From the NCBI GenBank assembly GCA_934045075.1, contig OW203723.1, positions 20,506,035 through 20,570,034 on the forward strand: a DNA stretch of 64,000 nt. Direction: 5' to 3'. The notes below the pieces were generated by a model. It saw only the letters and a list, made by a program, of their open reading frames with translations. It made no database searches and was not told the DNA's origin. A program made the translations under genes and the position numbers. The DNA comes from Yponomeuta sedellus (Eukaryota > Arthropoda > Insecta > Lepidoptera > Yponomeutidae). Positions 32,700 to 42,900 of the stretch are shown here, one piece after another; the stretch's first letter is position 1; each line of letters opens with the position of its first letter.

Positions 32700-32835
32700 A
32701 CCGAGAAAAAGTGGGCTAATGACCACGCGTGCCTACCGTGGAGTGACAATGTCAAGCGCTGAGATATGTGAACACGACAGACTCTTGGGTTTCCTCACGA
32801 TGATTTCCTGCACGGTTAGCGACGCCTTGCTACTA
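32700..32835 (+). mobile_element. Family C body fragment
   Basis: CACGCGTGCCTACCGTGGAG, CAAGCGCTGAGATATGTGAA and GGTTTCCTCACGATGATTTC. Confidence 0.55.
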
Positions 32836-32861
32836 CGATTCCACAAATTGCTACAGTCTAT

Positions 32862-33092
32862 TTATTCTTACTTGTCCAATTTAGTAAACAAGATTCTAAC
32901 CTTAAAATTGATATTAGATGCCTAAACTATCATGAACTATGTTTACAAAATTGGCAGCGTGTTATCTAAAAGAGTGTTCCAAGTTACTTCATTTATGGAA
33001 ATATGGCAGTTTTGGACTAAAAAGTTACAGTTTACGGGTAGAATCTTTTTTACTAAATTAGACAAGTAATTATAAATAGACTGTACGATTTC
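32862..33092 (+). mobile_element. Inverted-repeat MITE, copy 1 of an opposed pair
   Basis: ACAGTCTATTTATTCTTACT and TTAGTAAACAAGATTCTAAC at the left; TACTAAATTAGACAAGTAAT and AAATAGACTGTAC at the right. The interior has AGTGTTCCAAGTTACTTCAT. Confidence 0.85.
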
Positions 33093-33104
33093 ACGAAAAA
33101 AACT

Positions 33105-33250
33105 ACGTAAATTGTCTGGAAAAGGTTGTCTGGAAGAGATCGCTCTTAGCGATAAGACCGCCAATTGTATAACATTACTTAGATTTAAGAATCATGGTTG
33201 TAATATTTTTCTGGTTGTGCAATTAAGAGTTCTCTATCTCTATCTATCTA
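33105..33250 (+). mobile_element. Family E 3' module with TATC tail
   Basis: GTTGTCTGGAAGAGATCGCT, AGACCGCCAATTGTATAACA, ATGGTTGTAATATTTTTCTG, then TCTCTATCTATCTATC. Confidence 0.9.
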
Positions 33251-33417
33251 TCTAAATTAGAAAACAAAGCCACTGGTACACGCAGAAATGGCACTCATGA
33301 CCTCCCGAATGCGGCGTTCTACCTCTGTGAGGCCGGTTTTAACCCCGAATTTAAACTCTTGTTTATTTATTAAATAAACAGATAAAAGAAAAAAATACTC
33401 TCGCTACTCACGCTCAA

Positions 33418-33515
33418 GCTGGCTTGGCCCCCGTGGTGGAGTATGGCCTAACCTTCCTGCGACAAGGTAGAGAGCCATGCCCCAGCAGTGGGGACATACA
33501 AGGGTTGATGCCATC
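33418..33515 (+). mobile_element. Family B 3' fragment
   Basis: GGCTTGGCCCCCGTGGTGGA then CCCAGCAGTGGGGACATACA. Confidence 0.85.
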
Positions 33516-33604
33516 ATCACTCTCGCTTCTATGACAAATTTTTGTGTGTATGATGGCGCTATATTATCGCCATAATATAATATTATATATATAATATAAT
33601 ATTA

Positions 33605-33715
33605 TATTATCGCTCTTAGCGATAAGACCGCCAATTGTATACCATTACTTAGATTTAAGAATCATGGTTGTAATATTTTTCTGGTTGTGCAATAAAGTGT
33701 TCTCTATCTATCTAT
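33605..33715 (+). mobile_element. Family E 3' module
   Basis: CGCTCTTAGCGATAAGACCG and GTGCAATAAAGTGTTCTCTA plus TCTATCTATA; nearly identical to 33105-33250. Confidence 0.9.
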
Positions 33716-33774
33716 ATTAGTGAACTAAGTAGTCAAATAATCCTTTTGTTGCCACATTCACATTATTGTGTGTA

Positions 33775-34075
33775 ATCAGGCATTAGTTTGCGGAAATCCA
33801 TAATAGCATTAAAACAGTGAAAATTAGTTTGCTATATTCCGCCAGAAGTCCCACAAGCACCATGCGGTTAGTTAATGCACCGCCCTCCCTCCCACTTTTT
33901 CAAGCAGAAGCAAGACACGAACGCACCACCACCGACACCAATACTTATGTGAAAAAATGCGCGACGCGTTCCGCCTCTAACATGAGGCATGCTCAGGCTC
34001 ACACTTGTGAGCAAAGTAATTTCAAATTTTAATACTATTGTGGATTTCCGCAAAGTCAGCAAGCAAAGTTACACA
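33775..34075 (-). mobile_element. Inverted-repeat MITE, copy 2 (core reversed relative to 6010-6310)
   Basis: The ends match 6010-6310 in the same direction, because they are inverted repeats. The core (ACCGCCCTCCCTCCC, GCGACGCGTTCCGCCTCTAA) is the reverse complement of that copy, so the whole element is inserted the other way round. Confidence 0.7.
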
Positions 34076-34239
34076 GTAAAATAAAATAAAATAAAATTAA
34101 GATGAGAAATGTTATTTAAAAAAGTTTGCGATTAATTTTAGTACCGCCTCTCAGTCTATAACTGAGATATGAGATATGCTAACATGTTCACATTAGCCAG
34201 CTCTCACAAAAGCCACTGATTGACGTCATAAATCGGCCG

Positions 34240-34435
34240 TTTCATTCATCTGCGCACGTTTGAAAAGGATGTGAAATCAATTAAGCTGCTTTCATCAGCC
34301 TATCCGAGACCATAACCGTCACAAGGCTCACCCCAAAATTAATTAACACTTCAAACAGCTCTAGACGAACTAAACAATCACTTTCACTCAACCCGGTCCA
34401 GTTTAAATTCAAAAGAAGAACAGTCCTGGCCTATT
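34240..34435. other. Unique sequence, no gene recognised
   Basis: It contains TGACGTCATAAATCGGCC; no coding signal. Confidence 0.3.
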
Positions 34436-34439
34436 TATT

Positions 34440-34692
34440 CTTACTCGTCCAATTTAGTACAACAAGATTCTACCCGTAAACTGTAACTTTTTAGTCCAAA
34501 ACTGCCATATTTCCATAAATGAAGTAACTTGGAACACTCTTTTAGATAACACGCTGCCAATTTTATAAACATAGTTCATGATAGTTCATGAATTTGCGAG
34601 AAAATGTCTAGTTTAGGCATCTAATCTCAATTTTAAGGTTAGAATCTTGTTTACTAAATTGGACAAGTAAGAATAAATAGACTGTAGAGTCT
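34440..34692 (-). mobile_element. Inverted-repeat MITE, copy 2 of an opposed pair
   Basis: Internal ATGAAGTAACTTGGAACACT is the reverse complement of that in 32862-33092. The ends are TATTTATTCTTACTCGTCC and AAGTAAGAATAAATAGACTG. Confidence 0.85.
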
Positions 34693-35040
34693 AATAGCCA
34701 TAGTTTTTCAATAGAATCTACTTATTTTATATTTTATTTTATTTGCTCTAAGACTTCCTTTAAACATTGTATTAACGCCTGCATGAATGGAAACTACTTA
34801 CAATGGACCATGAGTGCGCTGAAAGTGCTGAATTAAAATTATAAAGTGTTAACCAGACAGACCTTTGAGAAAAGAACTGGTGTCTTAAACCTCGCAACTG
34901 AGCGAATTCAATTTATAATATAAATTTTCTTATTATAGCCTAAGATAGCGAAATCTTGCATTTTCATTTAATCAAGAGGACGTGCGGCTCAAATACATCT
35001 AAAATATACTCAATAATAATACGTAATATATTGGAGAACA

Positions 35041-35118
35041 ACCCCCCCCCCCCCCCTCTTTTCCCACTTATTCATCACAACCACGCACACAACCACTCAC
35101 ACACACACACACACATAC
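35041..35118. repeat. Poly-C run of 15 and CA microsatellite
   Basis: C at 35042-35056, then ACACACACAC at about 35099-35115. Nothing else is recognised in 34700-35350. Confidence 0.85.
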
Positions 35119-35369
35119 TTTTAAAGTTGGCAAATCTTGATTAGTTTTAATTATAATGTGCTATATTTAATTTAATAGTGAAAGTTAAAAAAGCATGTAT
35201 TGTACCTTTATTACAAAGCGTGGTTGTGGTATATTTTTTGTAATCAGGAACTGCGTATTTGTGGCTGTGTGTTATTGGTGAACTGTATTGTTATTATTGT
35301 GATCAAATAATTTCTTTTCGCTGTTGATGTCCTTAGTAAAACAAGGGTTTCCTCACGACGTTTAACGTG

Positions 35370-35935
35370 TATTATTATTATTATTATACTTTATTGCACA
35401 CGAAACATTTAACAGAACATTACATAAGAGATAACATGTACAAATGCGAGCTTATCTCTGAAATAGATTTCTTCCGGCAAACCTTAGAGCATCAGAGAAG
35501 CAATTACGGGTATAAATATTCTACATAAATATATGGCCTTTTGCATCTACTTAGTGAGATGATTTATGCAGCGTCCAGTGGTATCTTCACTCACACTAGA
35601 TGGGTAAAGGGACCACTCCAGCGCTATAGTGCCTGGGACATGGTTTAATAGATGGTGTAGGCTTGCCCAGCACCTATACCATCCTGACAGCTTAGTCGGC
35701 CTAGCCCACAGGAAAGACTAGTCAATACGTGCGGAGCCGACCAAGCCGCGGGTTTCCTCACGATGTTTTCCTTCACAGCTAGCGTGTGGTATTGCGACTA
35801 CAAATTCGCAAATGTACGTAACTTTGAAATTAAACAAAGTCATTGGTACATGCCCGCACTGGGGATCGAACCTGGGGCTCTCGCTTGCGAGTCCATGGTT
35901 CTACCTACTGAGCTAACACCGCTTGAATAACCTAC
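35370..35935 (-). mobile_element. Family C tRNA-like SINE, near complete
   Basis: Read on minus: head AGCTCAGTAGGTAGAACCAT, GGTTCGATCCCCAGTGCGGG, then the body through CGTGAGGAAACCCGCGGCTT, CTGTCAGGATGGTATAGGTG, ATGTCCCAGGCACTATAGCG, CACACTAGATGGG-type sequence and CTTAGTGAGATGATTTATGC (plus). This copy defines the family order. Confidence 0.85.
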
Positions 35936-35999
35936 CTAACTAAGAAATAAATGAACTAAATACACTAAAATATAGAAAAAAAAAATGCTCTTATAACTC

Positions 36000-36130
36000 T
36001 ACAAATGTACATAACTTAAGTCTGGCGTATTCAATTACCTCAGCGCTTGATAATGCCAATCCTCGGTGGGCACGCGTGCTAATTAAGCCCATACTGTCTG
36101 AGACAAGGCCTGTGCCCTGCAGTGGTACGT
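36000..36130 (-). mobile_element. Family C body fragment
   Basis: CAGCGCTTGATAATGCCAAT, GGTGGGCACGCG, CTGCAGTGGTACGTTTATAG. Confidence 0.55.
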
Positions 36131-36231
36131 TTATAGGATACATAAAAATATTAGGGACACAAACTGTTTACAGTTCATCGCTTTGTTAGAGACTTAATTC
36201 TAGTCTTACATTTTGGTATTGGTCAAAATAT

Positions 36232-36375
36232 AATTTATACTCTTTTTTTTAATGCACTAACCCGTACTAAGACAGTTTTGAAAAGCCGTGACAATTTTAA
36301 AAACCTATTTAGAGGCTAAAAATTTCACCCATGCCGGGACTCGAACCCGCGACTTCTGGATAACCGTGCCAGTAT
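36232..36375 (-). mobile_element. Family A fragment
   Basis: AATGCACTAACCCGTACTAA, TAGAGGCTAAAAATTTCACC, GGGACTCGAACCCGCGACTT, then truncated at ACCGTGCCAG. Confidence 0.85.
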
Positions 36376-36474
36376 ATAATATACAGGTAGTATAATAGTA
36401 ACATTCTTAATTCCTATAATATATCTGAATTAATTTTATTTGTTTGTACGTCTACTTCCTTCTCCAGTACCTAC

Positions 36475-36575
36475 AAAGGTTATCTGGAAGAGATCTCTTT
36501 TAGTGATAAGGCTGCTGTCTGTACTCTAAGGTTAAGAAATATCTGTGTAATTTCCTTTTTTTTTCTATAATAAAG
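36475..36575 (+). mobile_element. Family E 3' module
   Basis: GAAGAGATCTCTTTTAGTGA, AAATATCTGTGTAATTTCC and ATAATAAAGTGTTC. Confidence 0.7.
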
Positions 36576-37035
36576 TGTTCATCATCATCGGCCTACGGTT
36601 GTCCACTGCTGGACAAGGCCTCTCCCATTGCACGCCACTGAGCACGGTCCTCGGCTACTCTCATCCAGCTCACGCCAGCCGCCCTGCGAAGATCATCGCT
36701 CCACCGAGTCTGAGGACGTCCTACACTACGTTTACCGATCCGCGGTCTCCACTCAAGAACTCTTCTACCCCATCGGTTATCAGTTCTTCGGGTGACACTG
36801 CCACTTCAGCATGCTAATTCGGTGGGCTATGTCGGTGACTTTGGTTCTCTATCGGATGACTTCGTTTCGAATTCGATCTTTCAGAGAAACCCCGAGCATA
36901 TAGCCCTTTCCATAGCACGCTGAGCGACTTTAAATTTGTGGATCAGCCCCACCGTGAGTGTCCACGTTTTGGCACCGTAGGTATGTCATGACGGGTAGGA
37001 TGCACTGGTTGAAGACTTTCTTCTTTAGACTCTGT
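36570..37035 (-). pseudogene. LINE reverse transcriptase C-terminal region, degenerate
   Basis: Read on minus, frames include AMERAI, KDRIRNEVIR and RTKVTDIAHRI: the hallmark stretch after the RT domain of one insect LINE group, with stops. The plus strand shows GGCCTACGGTTGTCCACTGC at the 3' end. A related piece lies at 60375-60670. Confidence 0.75.
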
Positions 37036-37329
37036 GGGAATAAAGTGTTCTCTTTCTATCAATCAATCTAATGTCAAAAATTTACTGAATTTTAGCAGAA
37101 CAACTCTGTTCTTCTGCAATCGCTATTTACGACAAGGAAGCATTGTGAAGATGTCGCTATGCGATCCCAGCAATTAATAGGGCTCAACCGGAGAGGTCAA
37201 CTAAACTTTTGTACTTGTACCAAAACAGGTTTGTGTAGACCCTGTGATGTAGAGAATAGAGATTATTCTTTAGCTAACTTTGATTCTGACACTTGCGTTT
37301 GAACCCTTGCAGCTTAGGACATTTTGAGG

Positions 37330-37520
37330 CCTAGTCGAAACGAGTGATTGGAATCTATCACTTGGGTCAAGCCACAACAGGCGCGGTCAGGTGCGAGATG
37401 GGTGACCGTACCGTGACGACCACTAGTGGCATTCTTCCGAGCGCTTCCGTGCTGCACAAGGCATGCTAAGCCGTTAGCGCTAGCTGTCATGTAATGACAG
37501 TCGTTAAGCCATGACAGAAA
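37330..37520 (+). mobile_element. Family B 5' fragment
   Basis: GCCTAGTCGAAACGAGTGAT, GCGCGGTCAGGTGCGAGATG, CTGTCATGTAATGACAGTCG. Confidence 0.85.
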
Positions 37521-37559
37521 GTGGTTTTACCACAACAAGTACAGCTGTGTATTAGCAGT

Positions 37560-37700
37560 GTCAAAACCATACGCGAACAATGAAGGGAAACATCCTGAGA
37601 AAGCCCGCGGCTTGGTTGGCTCCGCACGTATTGACTTTTTTTTCCTGTGGGCTATGCTGACTTAGCTATCAGGATGGTATAGTTGCTGAGCAAGTCTTCT
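37560..37700 (+). mobile_element. Family C body fragment
   Basis: GAGAAAGCCCGCGGCTTGGT, TCCGCACGTATTGACT, CTATCAGGATGGTATAG. Confidence 0.6.
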
Positions 37701-38189
37701 CAGACGATCGAACTTGGTACGGTCCGGACAACGGATTGGGCTTATCATCGGATCGAGCGAACACGAAATAGTACAAATTGTGTTCAGTAGACAACTTTCT
37801 AGACGAACGGATATGGTTTGTAGCGTCCGGAATTCGCTGTCCGGACCATACCACATTCGATTGTCTGCTAACAGTATTAAAACTGTAGTGTGAGTGAAGG
37901 TATATAAATCATCTCATCTCATCATCTTATTACGAAGATGTATTTCTATACATTAAGTAAAAAAGCTGTTAGTATCCAAAATAAAAAGAAAAAATGGATA
38001 GGCCAAGGGCCACTTCAGGAAGAGATTACCATCAGTTTTGACACCACGATGTACCCTTGTCAATGTTAACCTGCCTCTGACAGGGTCGGTTGCTACGTAA
38101 ATTGAGAACTTCGACGCGTCAGATGTACCAGCTTTGTGTTCTTGAGTTTATGATCCGATTTATCGTCGAGATTGTTATGGCTTAGTTCG

Positions 38190-38370
38190 TGGCGGTACTT
38201 GGAAATAAGTAGGGTCGCCGCAATTTCAAGCGCTGAGGTATGTGAACACCCCAGATACTCAGGTTTCCTCACGATGTTTTCCTTCACGGCAAGCGAGTGG
38301 TATTACTACTACAACTTCACAAATGTACGTAACTTTGAAAACAAATCATTGGGACATGGCGACTAAGCTG
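38190..38370 (+). mobile_element. Family C body fragment
   Basis: CAATTTCAAGCGCTGAGGTA, GGTTTCCTCACGATGTTTTC, ACAACTTCACAAATGTACGT. Confidence 0.65.
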
Positions 38371-38384
38371 TCAAGCTAGTATAA

Positions 38385-38842
38385 GGCTGGGCGCATGCTG
38401 AGACACAGGCGACGCAGCACAGCGCAGCGCAGATTTTGTAAAGCATGGAACGTCATTGAGCTCTACTTACGCTGCGACGCAGCAATGTGTCTGCCCTGCT
38501 CTGCGTCGCGTTGTAGTGCCGGCACTACAACGAGACGCAGAGCAGATTTCTTCCCGACGCGTGCACGTCGAGGTGTATTTAGTAACAACCTTCCAATGAT
38601 GCAATGAAAGAACATTTAATTGAATTAGTTCGCTGTGAACCTTGTTTGCATGATACAAGTCATCCAGACTATTAAAAAAAGACATTGAAAGAGTTTTTAT
38701 GGGTGAGAATTGCCACAGAATGGAGCGAATAGTTGCGTCGCAGCATGCGCCGTGGGGGCCTATGTCTGCCTCAACTGCCCTGCCCTGTACTGAACTGTGC
38801 TGCGCTGTGATACGTCGCCTGCGTCTCAGTATGCGCCCAACC
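38385..38842 (+). mobile_element. PIF/Harbinger-type MITE, copy 2, with TAA target duplication and MADF remnant
   Basis: The left end is GGCTGGGCGCATGCTGAGAC; the right end, reversed, is GGTTGGGCGCATACTGAGAC. TAA flanks both sides (38382-38384 and 38843-38845), the 3-bp duplication expected of PIF/Harbinger. The interior (about 38607-38716, plus) reads LIELVRCEPCLHDTSHPDY then a stop and KKTLKEFLWVRIA. Confidence 0.85.
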
Positions 38843-38859
38843 TAAGTGCTGAGCAAGAG

Positions 38860-38975
38860 TATACCAACTAAAAACAATAATCCAGCAGTGTCCGAGTAGT
38901 CCCTTCACCCATCTAGTGTGAGTAAAGATGCCACTGAACACTGTATAAATCATCTCATTAAGTAGATACATAGGC
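38860..38975 (-). mobile_element. Family C body fragment
   Basis: GTCCCTTCACCCATCTAGTG, AGATGCCACTGAACACTG, ATAAATCATCTCATTAAGTA. Confidence 0.65.
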
Positions 38976-38999
38976 GCATAATATAAACCCCAAGAAATG

Positions 39000-39450
39000 C
39001 ATGCAAATTAAATAAAACAAGATTCCGCCGATACCTACCTTTACCTAACATACCATAACATAAGCTTAACAGAAAACATAAAGAGATCTAAGAGCAAACC
39101 CTTTCAAGATTGCGCCATTCTTTAAGTAGGAACAGTAAACAACATATCGATTCCTTACGTAAGGTTGCGTTTAGAGAGTGCGGACAGCAAAGTTTTATAG
39201 GAGATAATTGAGTACCTATGAGAATAATACTAAACTTACAAAAAGGGTATGCGAAAAAAGCTTATTAGGTCCATGAGAATACATTGAAGTTCTACTACTA
39301 ATTTACGCAACATTACATTTCAGTCTTTAACCTGCTAAGCCTAGTGTTTTATAATTATGTATAATAGAATATCATATATACTTTTCTTCATTCTCAACCA
39401 ATGCACGTATTGCTATTTTTAACGACGACCCGTATCTATTTTTCCTTCGG
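39000..39450. other. No gene recognised
   Basis: AT-rich with no repeats or frames I can assign. Confidence 0.35.
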
Positions 39451-39464
39451 CAAATTCTCCGATT

Positions 39465-39590
39465 TGAGTTTGCCTGGAAGAAATTGCTATTAGCAATAAA
39501 GCCGACAATTGCATCTTATTTTCTGTACCTGCTGTTTCTGTATCAATGTTCCGCTATACAATAAAGAATATTCTTATCTTATCTTGAGTA
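39465..39590 (+). mobile_element. Family E 3' module
   Basis: GTTTGCCTGGAAGAAATTGC, AGCAATAAAGCCGACAATTG, CAATAAAGAATATTCTTATC. Confidence 0.65.
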
Positions 39591-39796
39591 GGAGATCGGG
39601 AATAGTTATCTACAGGTTCTAGGTCTAATATTTTTTTCATAATGTTTTTGGACAAATGATTTTGTTAAAATCTGCGTAACTCGGGAAGATTCTGAGTATT
39701 TTTTACCTTCAGGGGACCAACGGCGTTAAAACGTTATGCATATCTATAAAGAATATTATAACCTTACTTTTGGATACAAAAAATAGTTTCACTTTA

Positions 39797-39975
39797 TCTA
39801 TAATATAAAAATGAATCGCTGAATGTGTTGGTAAGCGCAAATCTCGAGAGCAGCTGAACCGATTTCGCTAATTCTTTTTTTAGAACATTCCTTGAAGTAC
39901 GAGGATGGTTTTTAAGGAGAGATGTTTTTTTATAAGAATCGACTGTTGGACTACGAAGTTCGCTGGGTCAGCTAG
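39797..39975 (+). mobile_element. Non-autonomous Helitron-like element, copy 1
   Basis: 5' TCTATAATATAAAAATGAAT preceded by A; 3' CGCTGGGTCAGCTAG followed by T. TC...CTAG between A and T without target duplication is the Helitron signature. Confidence 0.75.
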
Positions 39976-39999
39976 TGTCAAATAAAAATGGAAATTACA

Positions 40000-40060
40000 C
40001 AGATATTTCTTAACCTAAAAGTAGAGACAATAATTAATGATATCTTCCAGACAACCTTTG
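40000..40060 (-). mobile_element. Family E fragment
   Basis: AATTACACAGATATTTCTTA and GATATCTTCCAGACAACC. Confidence 0.5.
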
Positions 40061-40334
40061 GATGGAGTTTTTTCAAAATGTTTTCGACCAAATGATTTTT
40101 CTGTCAAAATCTACGAAATTTTAGAAGATTCTGAGAAGCTTTTACCTTCTGTGTAAATGTAAAGAATATCGTAAACTTACATTTGGTACTTTCTCGCACA
40201 CATAAAATGGTTTTGTTCGAGAGAGATAGGTTAGACATATCTCGGTAACCAGATACAAATCACAAAAATATGGAATTCTGCCATAATACATAATATTATA
40301 GTGTGTAAATCAAATACTATATAATAATTAAATT

Positions 40335-40470
40335 CTTTTTAGTGCACCAAGCCGTGACCTCTGGCTAACCGTGCCAGACCGTGACCGTGTGCTGGCACGG
40401 TTAGCCAGAGGTCGAGGGTTCGAGTCCCGGCATGGGTGGAATTTTCAGCCTTTAAATAGGTTTTTAAAAT
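40335..40470. mobile_element. Family A fold-back copy
   Basis: CGTGACCTCTGGCTAACCGT is inverted as ACGGTTAGCCAGAGGTCGAG, then GGGTTCGAGTCCCGG and CAGCCTTTAAATAGGTTTTT. Confidence 0.85.
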
Positions 40471-40717
40471 ACTATATAATAATAATATAGACTCTAAACG
40501 TCTCACTGTAGGGCACAGGCCTTCTCTAGGACTGAGAATATGGGCTTAATCACTACGAGTGCCCATCGCCAATTAAGTAAATTGAATTGCTATGAAAGTT
40601 TTAGTTACATTATTTCTATATCTATTCATCATTTTATTGCGCTCCACTTAAGAGAGACGAATATATAAGACCAAAGGTATTTATTCAAATAACGATAACT
40701 TTTAAGGCGCAGATTCA

Positions 40718-40904
40718 TCTATAATATAAAAATGAATCGCTCAATGTGTTGGTAAGCGCAAATCTCAAGAGCAGCTGAACCGATTTTACTAATTTGTTTT
40801 TTAGATTAGTCCTTGAAGTACGAGGATGGTTCTTACGGAAGGAAAAACAAAAAGAAAATAAAGAATCGACTGCTAGGCGGTACGAAATTTGCTGGGTCAG
40901 CTAG
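40718..40904 (+). mobile_element. Non-autonomous Helitron-like element, copy 2
   Basis: Starts A|TCTATAATATAAAAATG and ends GCTGGGTCAGCTAG, directly abutting copy 3. Confidence 0.75.
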
Positions 40905-41069
40905 TCTATACTATAAAAATGAATCGCTCATTGTGTTGGTAAGCGCAAATCTCAAGAGCAGCTGAACCGATTTTGTTAATTTGTTTTTTAGATTCGTCCT
41001 TGAAGTACGAGGATGGTTCTTACGGAGAGAAAAAAAAAATACGAATCGATGGTTTGCTGGGTCAGCTAG
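40905..41069 (+). mobile_element. Non-autonomous Helitron-like element, copy 3
   Basis: Starts TCTATACTATAAAAATGAAT immediately after the CTAG of copy 2 and ends GCTGGGTCAGCTAG|T. Confidence 0.75.
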
Positions 41070-41089
41070 TTAATTCATAAAACATACAC

Positions 41090-41330
41090 AAATCGGCATG
41101 GAGTTAGTTGACATAACATCAAATACAAATACAAAATCTTTATTGTTATAAAAGTGTACAAAAATAGTGCCTGGTCCCCAAACTACTCGTAGAATACTCT
41201 GTATTACGGAAAACCAGACTAACATAGCACACCTGGGTAACGTAGCCCTGGATTACCTTTCACTTCAATATGTTAGTCCCATGGAAAAATCGATAAACCG
41301 CGGGTAACACCGCGGGGCAGGCTAGTAAAA
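41090..41330 (-). mobile_element. RTE-like 3' end interrupted by another insertion
   Basis: GGCATGGAGTTAGTTGACAT and AACCGCGGGTAACACCGCGG are parts of the element at 21487-21705. Between them lies a foreign segment with CAAAATCTTTATTG. Confidence 0.6.
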
Positions 41331-41334
41331 TATA

Positions 41335-41860
41335 TAACAGAAAAAATAGGCATAGCATTGCGCACTCACCCTTACCCGCAAAGTTGTGCTTACAATTGTG
41401 GAAAAAAAGGAAAGAGGAAAAGGAAGGAGCAAAAGGAATATCCGAAACCGCGTATTCTGGTAACACTGTTGTCATTCAATATCCACTGATATCTCATTTT
41501 GCCGCGTGAATGGAGGGGAGGAACTGAGAACAGAATGGTTAGGTAGCGGTTTCGTTGCGCGGCGTTTGGTCTAAGCTTTAAGCGACAAGCGCTTTGAAAA
41601 CACTTCATGAAAGTGGCCTAATTTGTTTTTGCCTACGAATTAAAAGTTGTTCGAATAATTTAGATCAGAAAATTTATTTCACTACTGGTACAATTATCTT
41701 GTACTTTCGGAGTCAAAAATGCACACGCTTGATTGATGCATTGAGTGTCACGAAGATAGCTTTCAGTTCTGAAACCTTTGTGGGATTGAAGACAAAAATG
41801 TCCGCCACATTTCAGGTACTAGAACGGCACGCATGTGAAATTATAATCTAATCTTGTCTT
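41335..41860. other. Unique sequence, no gene recognised
   Basis: Short open frames on both strands (41390-41608 minus, 41594-41851 plus) lack domains. Confidence 0.35.
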
Positions 41861-42199
41861 CTATAATATTTTTTTTTTATTTATTTATTATAAAAACACT
41901 TACAACTATCATTACAGGGTGGCCTATTGCGATAGTGAAGCACTTAAAAGATATTGGATGAATAAAATTATAAATAGTTACAAGTTGATTATAAATTTAA
42001 AACAATAAAATCGCACAAATACAAATTTAAATAATATACACAATCATGTCAATAAAAAATACATAAATTCATAAAAATATTATTAATTCATACACTTCAA
42101 TATAATAAAAAATGTCAATCATAAAAAAAAATACACTGCGAAGGTTCAATGGTAACATAAAATACAAAGTGCAGCTATTGTAAATTCATTCAGAGTACA

Positions 42200-42393
42200 A
42201 TTAAATATAAAAATAAATCACTGAATGTGTCGGTAAGCACGAATCTTGAGAACAGCTGAACCAATTTCGCTGATCCGTTTTTTAGAATATTCATTGAATT
42301 ACTCCGTAAGAACCATCGTTCTTACAGAGAGAAAAATAAAAAAAAATTGAAGATTCGACTGTTAGGCGGTACGAAGTTCGGTGGGTCAGCTAG
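42200..42393 (+). mobile_element. Non-autonomous Helitron-like element, copy 4 (5' end eroded)
   Basis: AATAAATCACTGAATGTGTC, GTTAGGCGGTACGAAGTTCG, GTGGGTCAGCTAG followed by TCTATAAA. Confidence 0.65.
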
Positions 42394-42491
42394 TCTATAA
42401 AACTATAAAAGAGTGTATAACTAGCCATATTGGAAACAAATTGAGCCAAAAAGTCACTGTTGATGCTAATAAGTAAGCGGTTGTAGTGTTC

Positions 42492-42550
42492 AGTCTACTG
42501 ATATAGAAAATATTTTTTTCTAGTCTACTGATATAGAAAATATTTTTTTC
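42492..42550. repeat. 30-bp tandem duplication
   Basis: AGTCTACTGATATAGAAAAT then ATTTTTTTC, at 42492 and 42522. Confidence 0.9.
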
Positions 42551-42709
42551 GTTCAAAGTGCCACGTCCCAACATCATAGCGTATTGCCTAAGTGACGTGG
42601 ATATTAATGTCGTTAAAAAAACAAATTTTCCTACTGTCTTCGACTTCAGAGAGCCAGAAAAAAAATTACAAGCATGATTTCTTAATTTTTAATCAATATT
42701 ATACAACTG

Positions 42710-42900
42710 ACGTGCAGCTGTCATAAAATGGCAATCGTTAAGTCATGTCAGAGGCCTTATGGTCGGCTCGATATCTTCTGACAGTAAGGCCTGTCACTGT
42801 TTTACGGGCCTTACTGTCTTAATTCTCCACCAACTTGACTTGACCCCAGTCGTGGAGTATGGCCTAACCATCCTGTGATGCAGGACAGTGTTAATACCGA
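42710..42900 (+). mobile_element. Family B fragment, diverged
   Basis: GTCATGTCAGAGGCCTTATG, TTCTGACAGTAAGGCC, GTGGAGTATGGCCTAACCAT. Confidence 0.8.
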
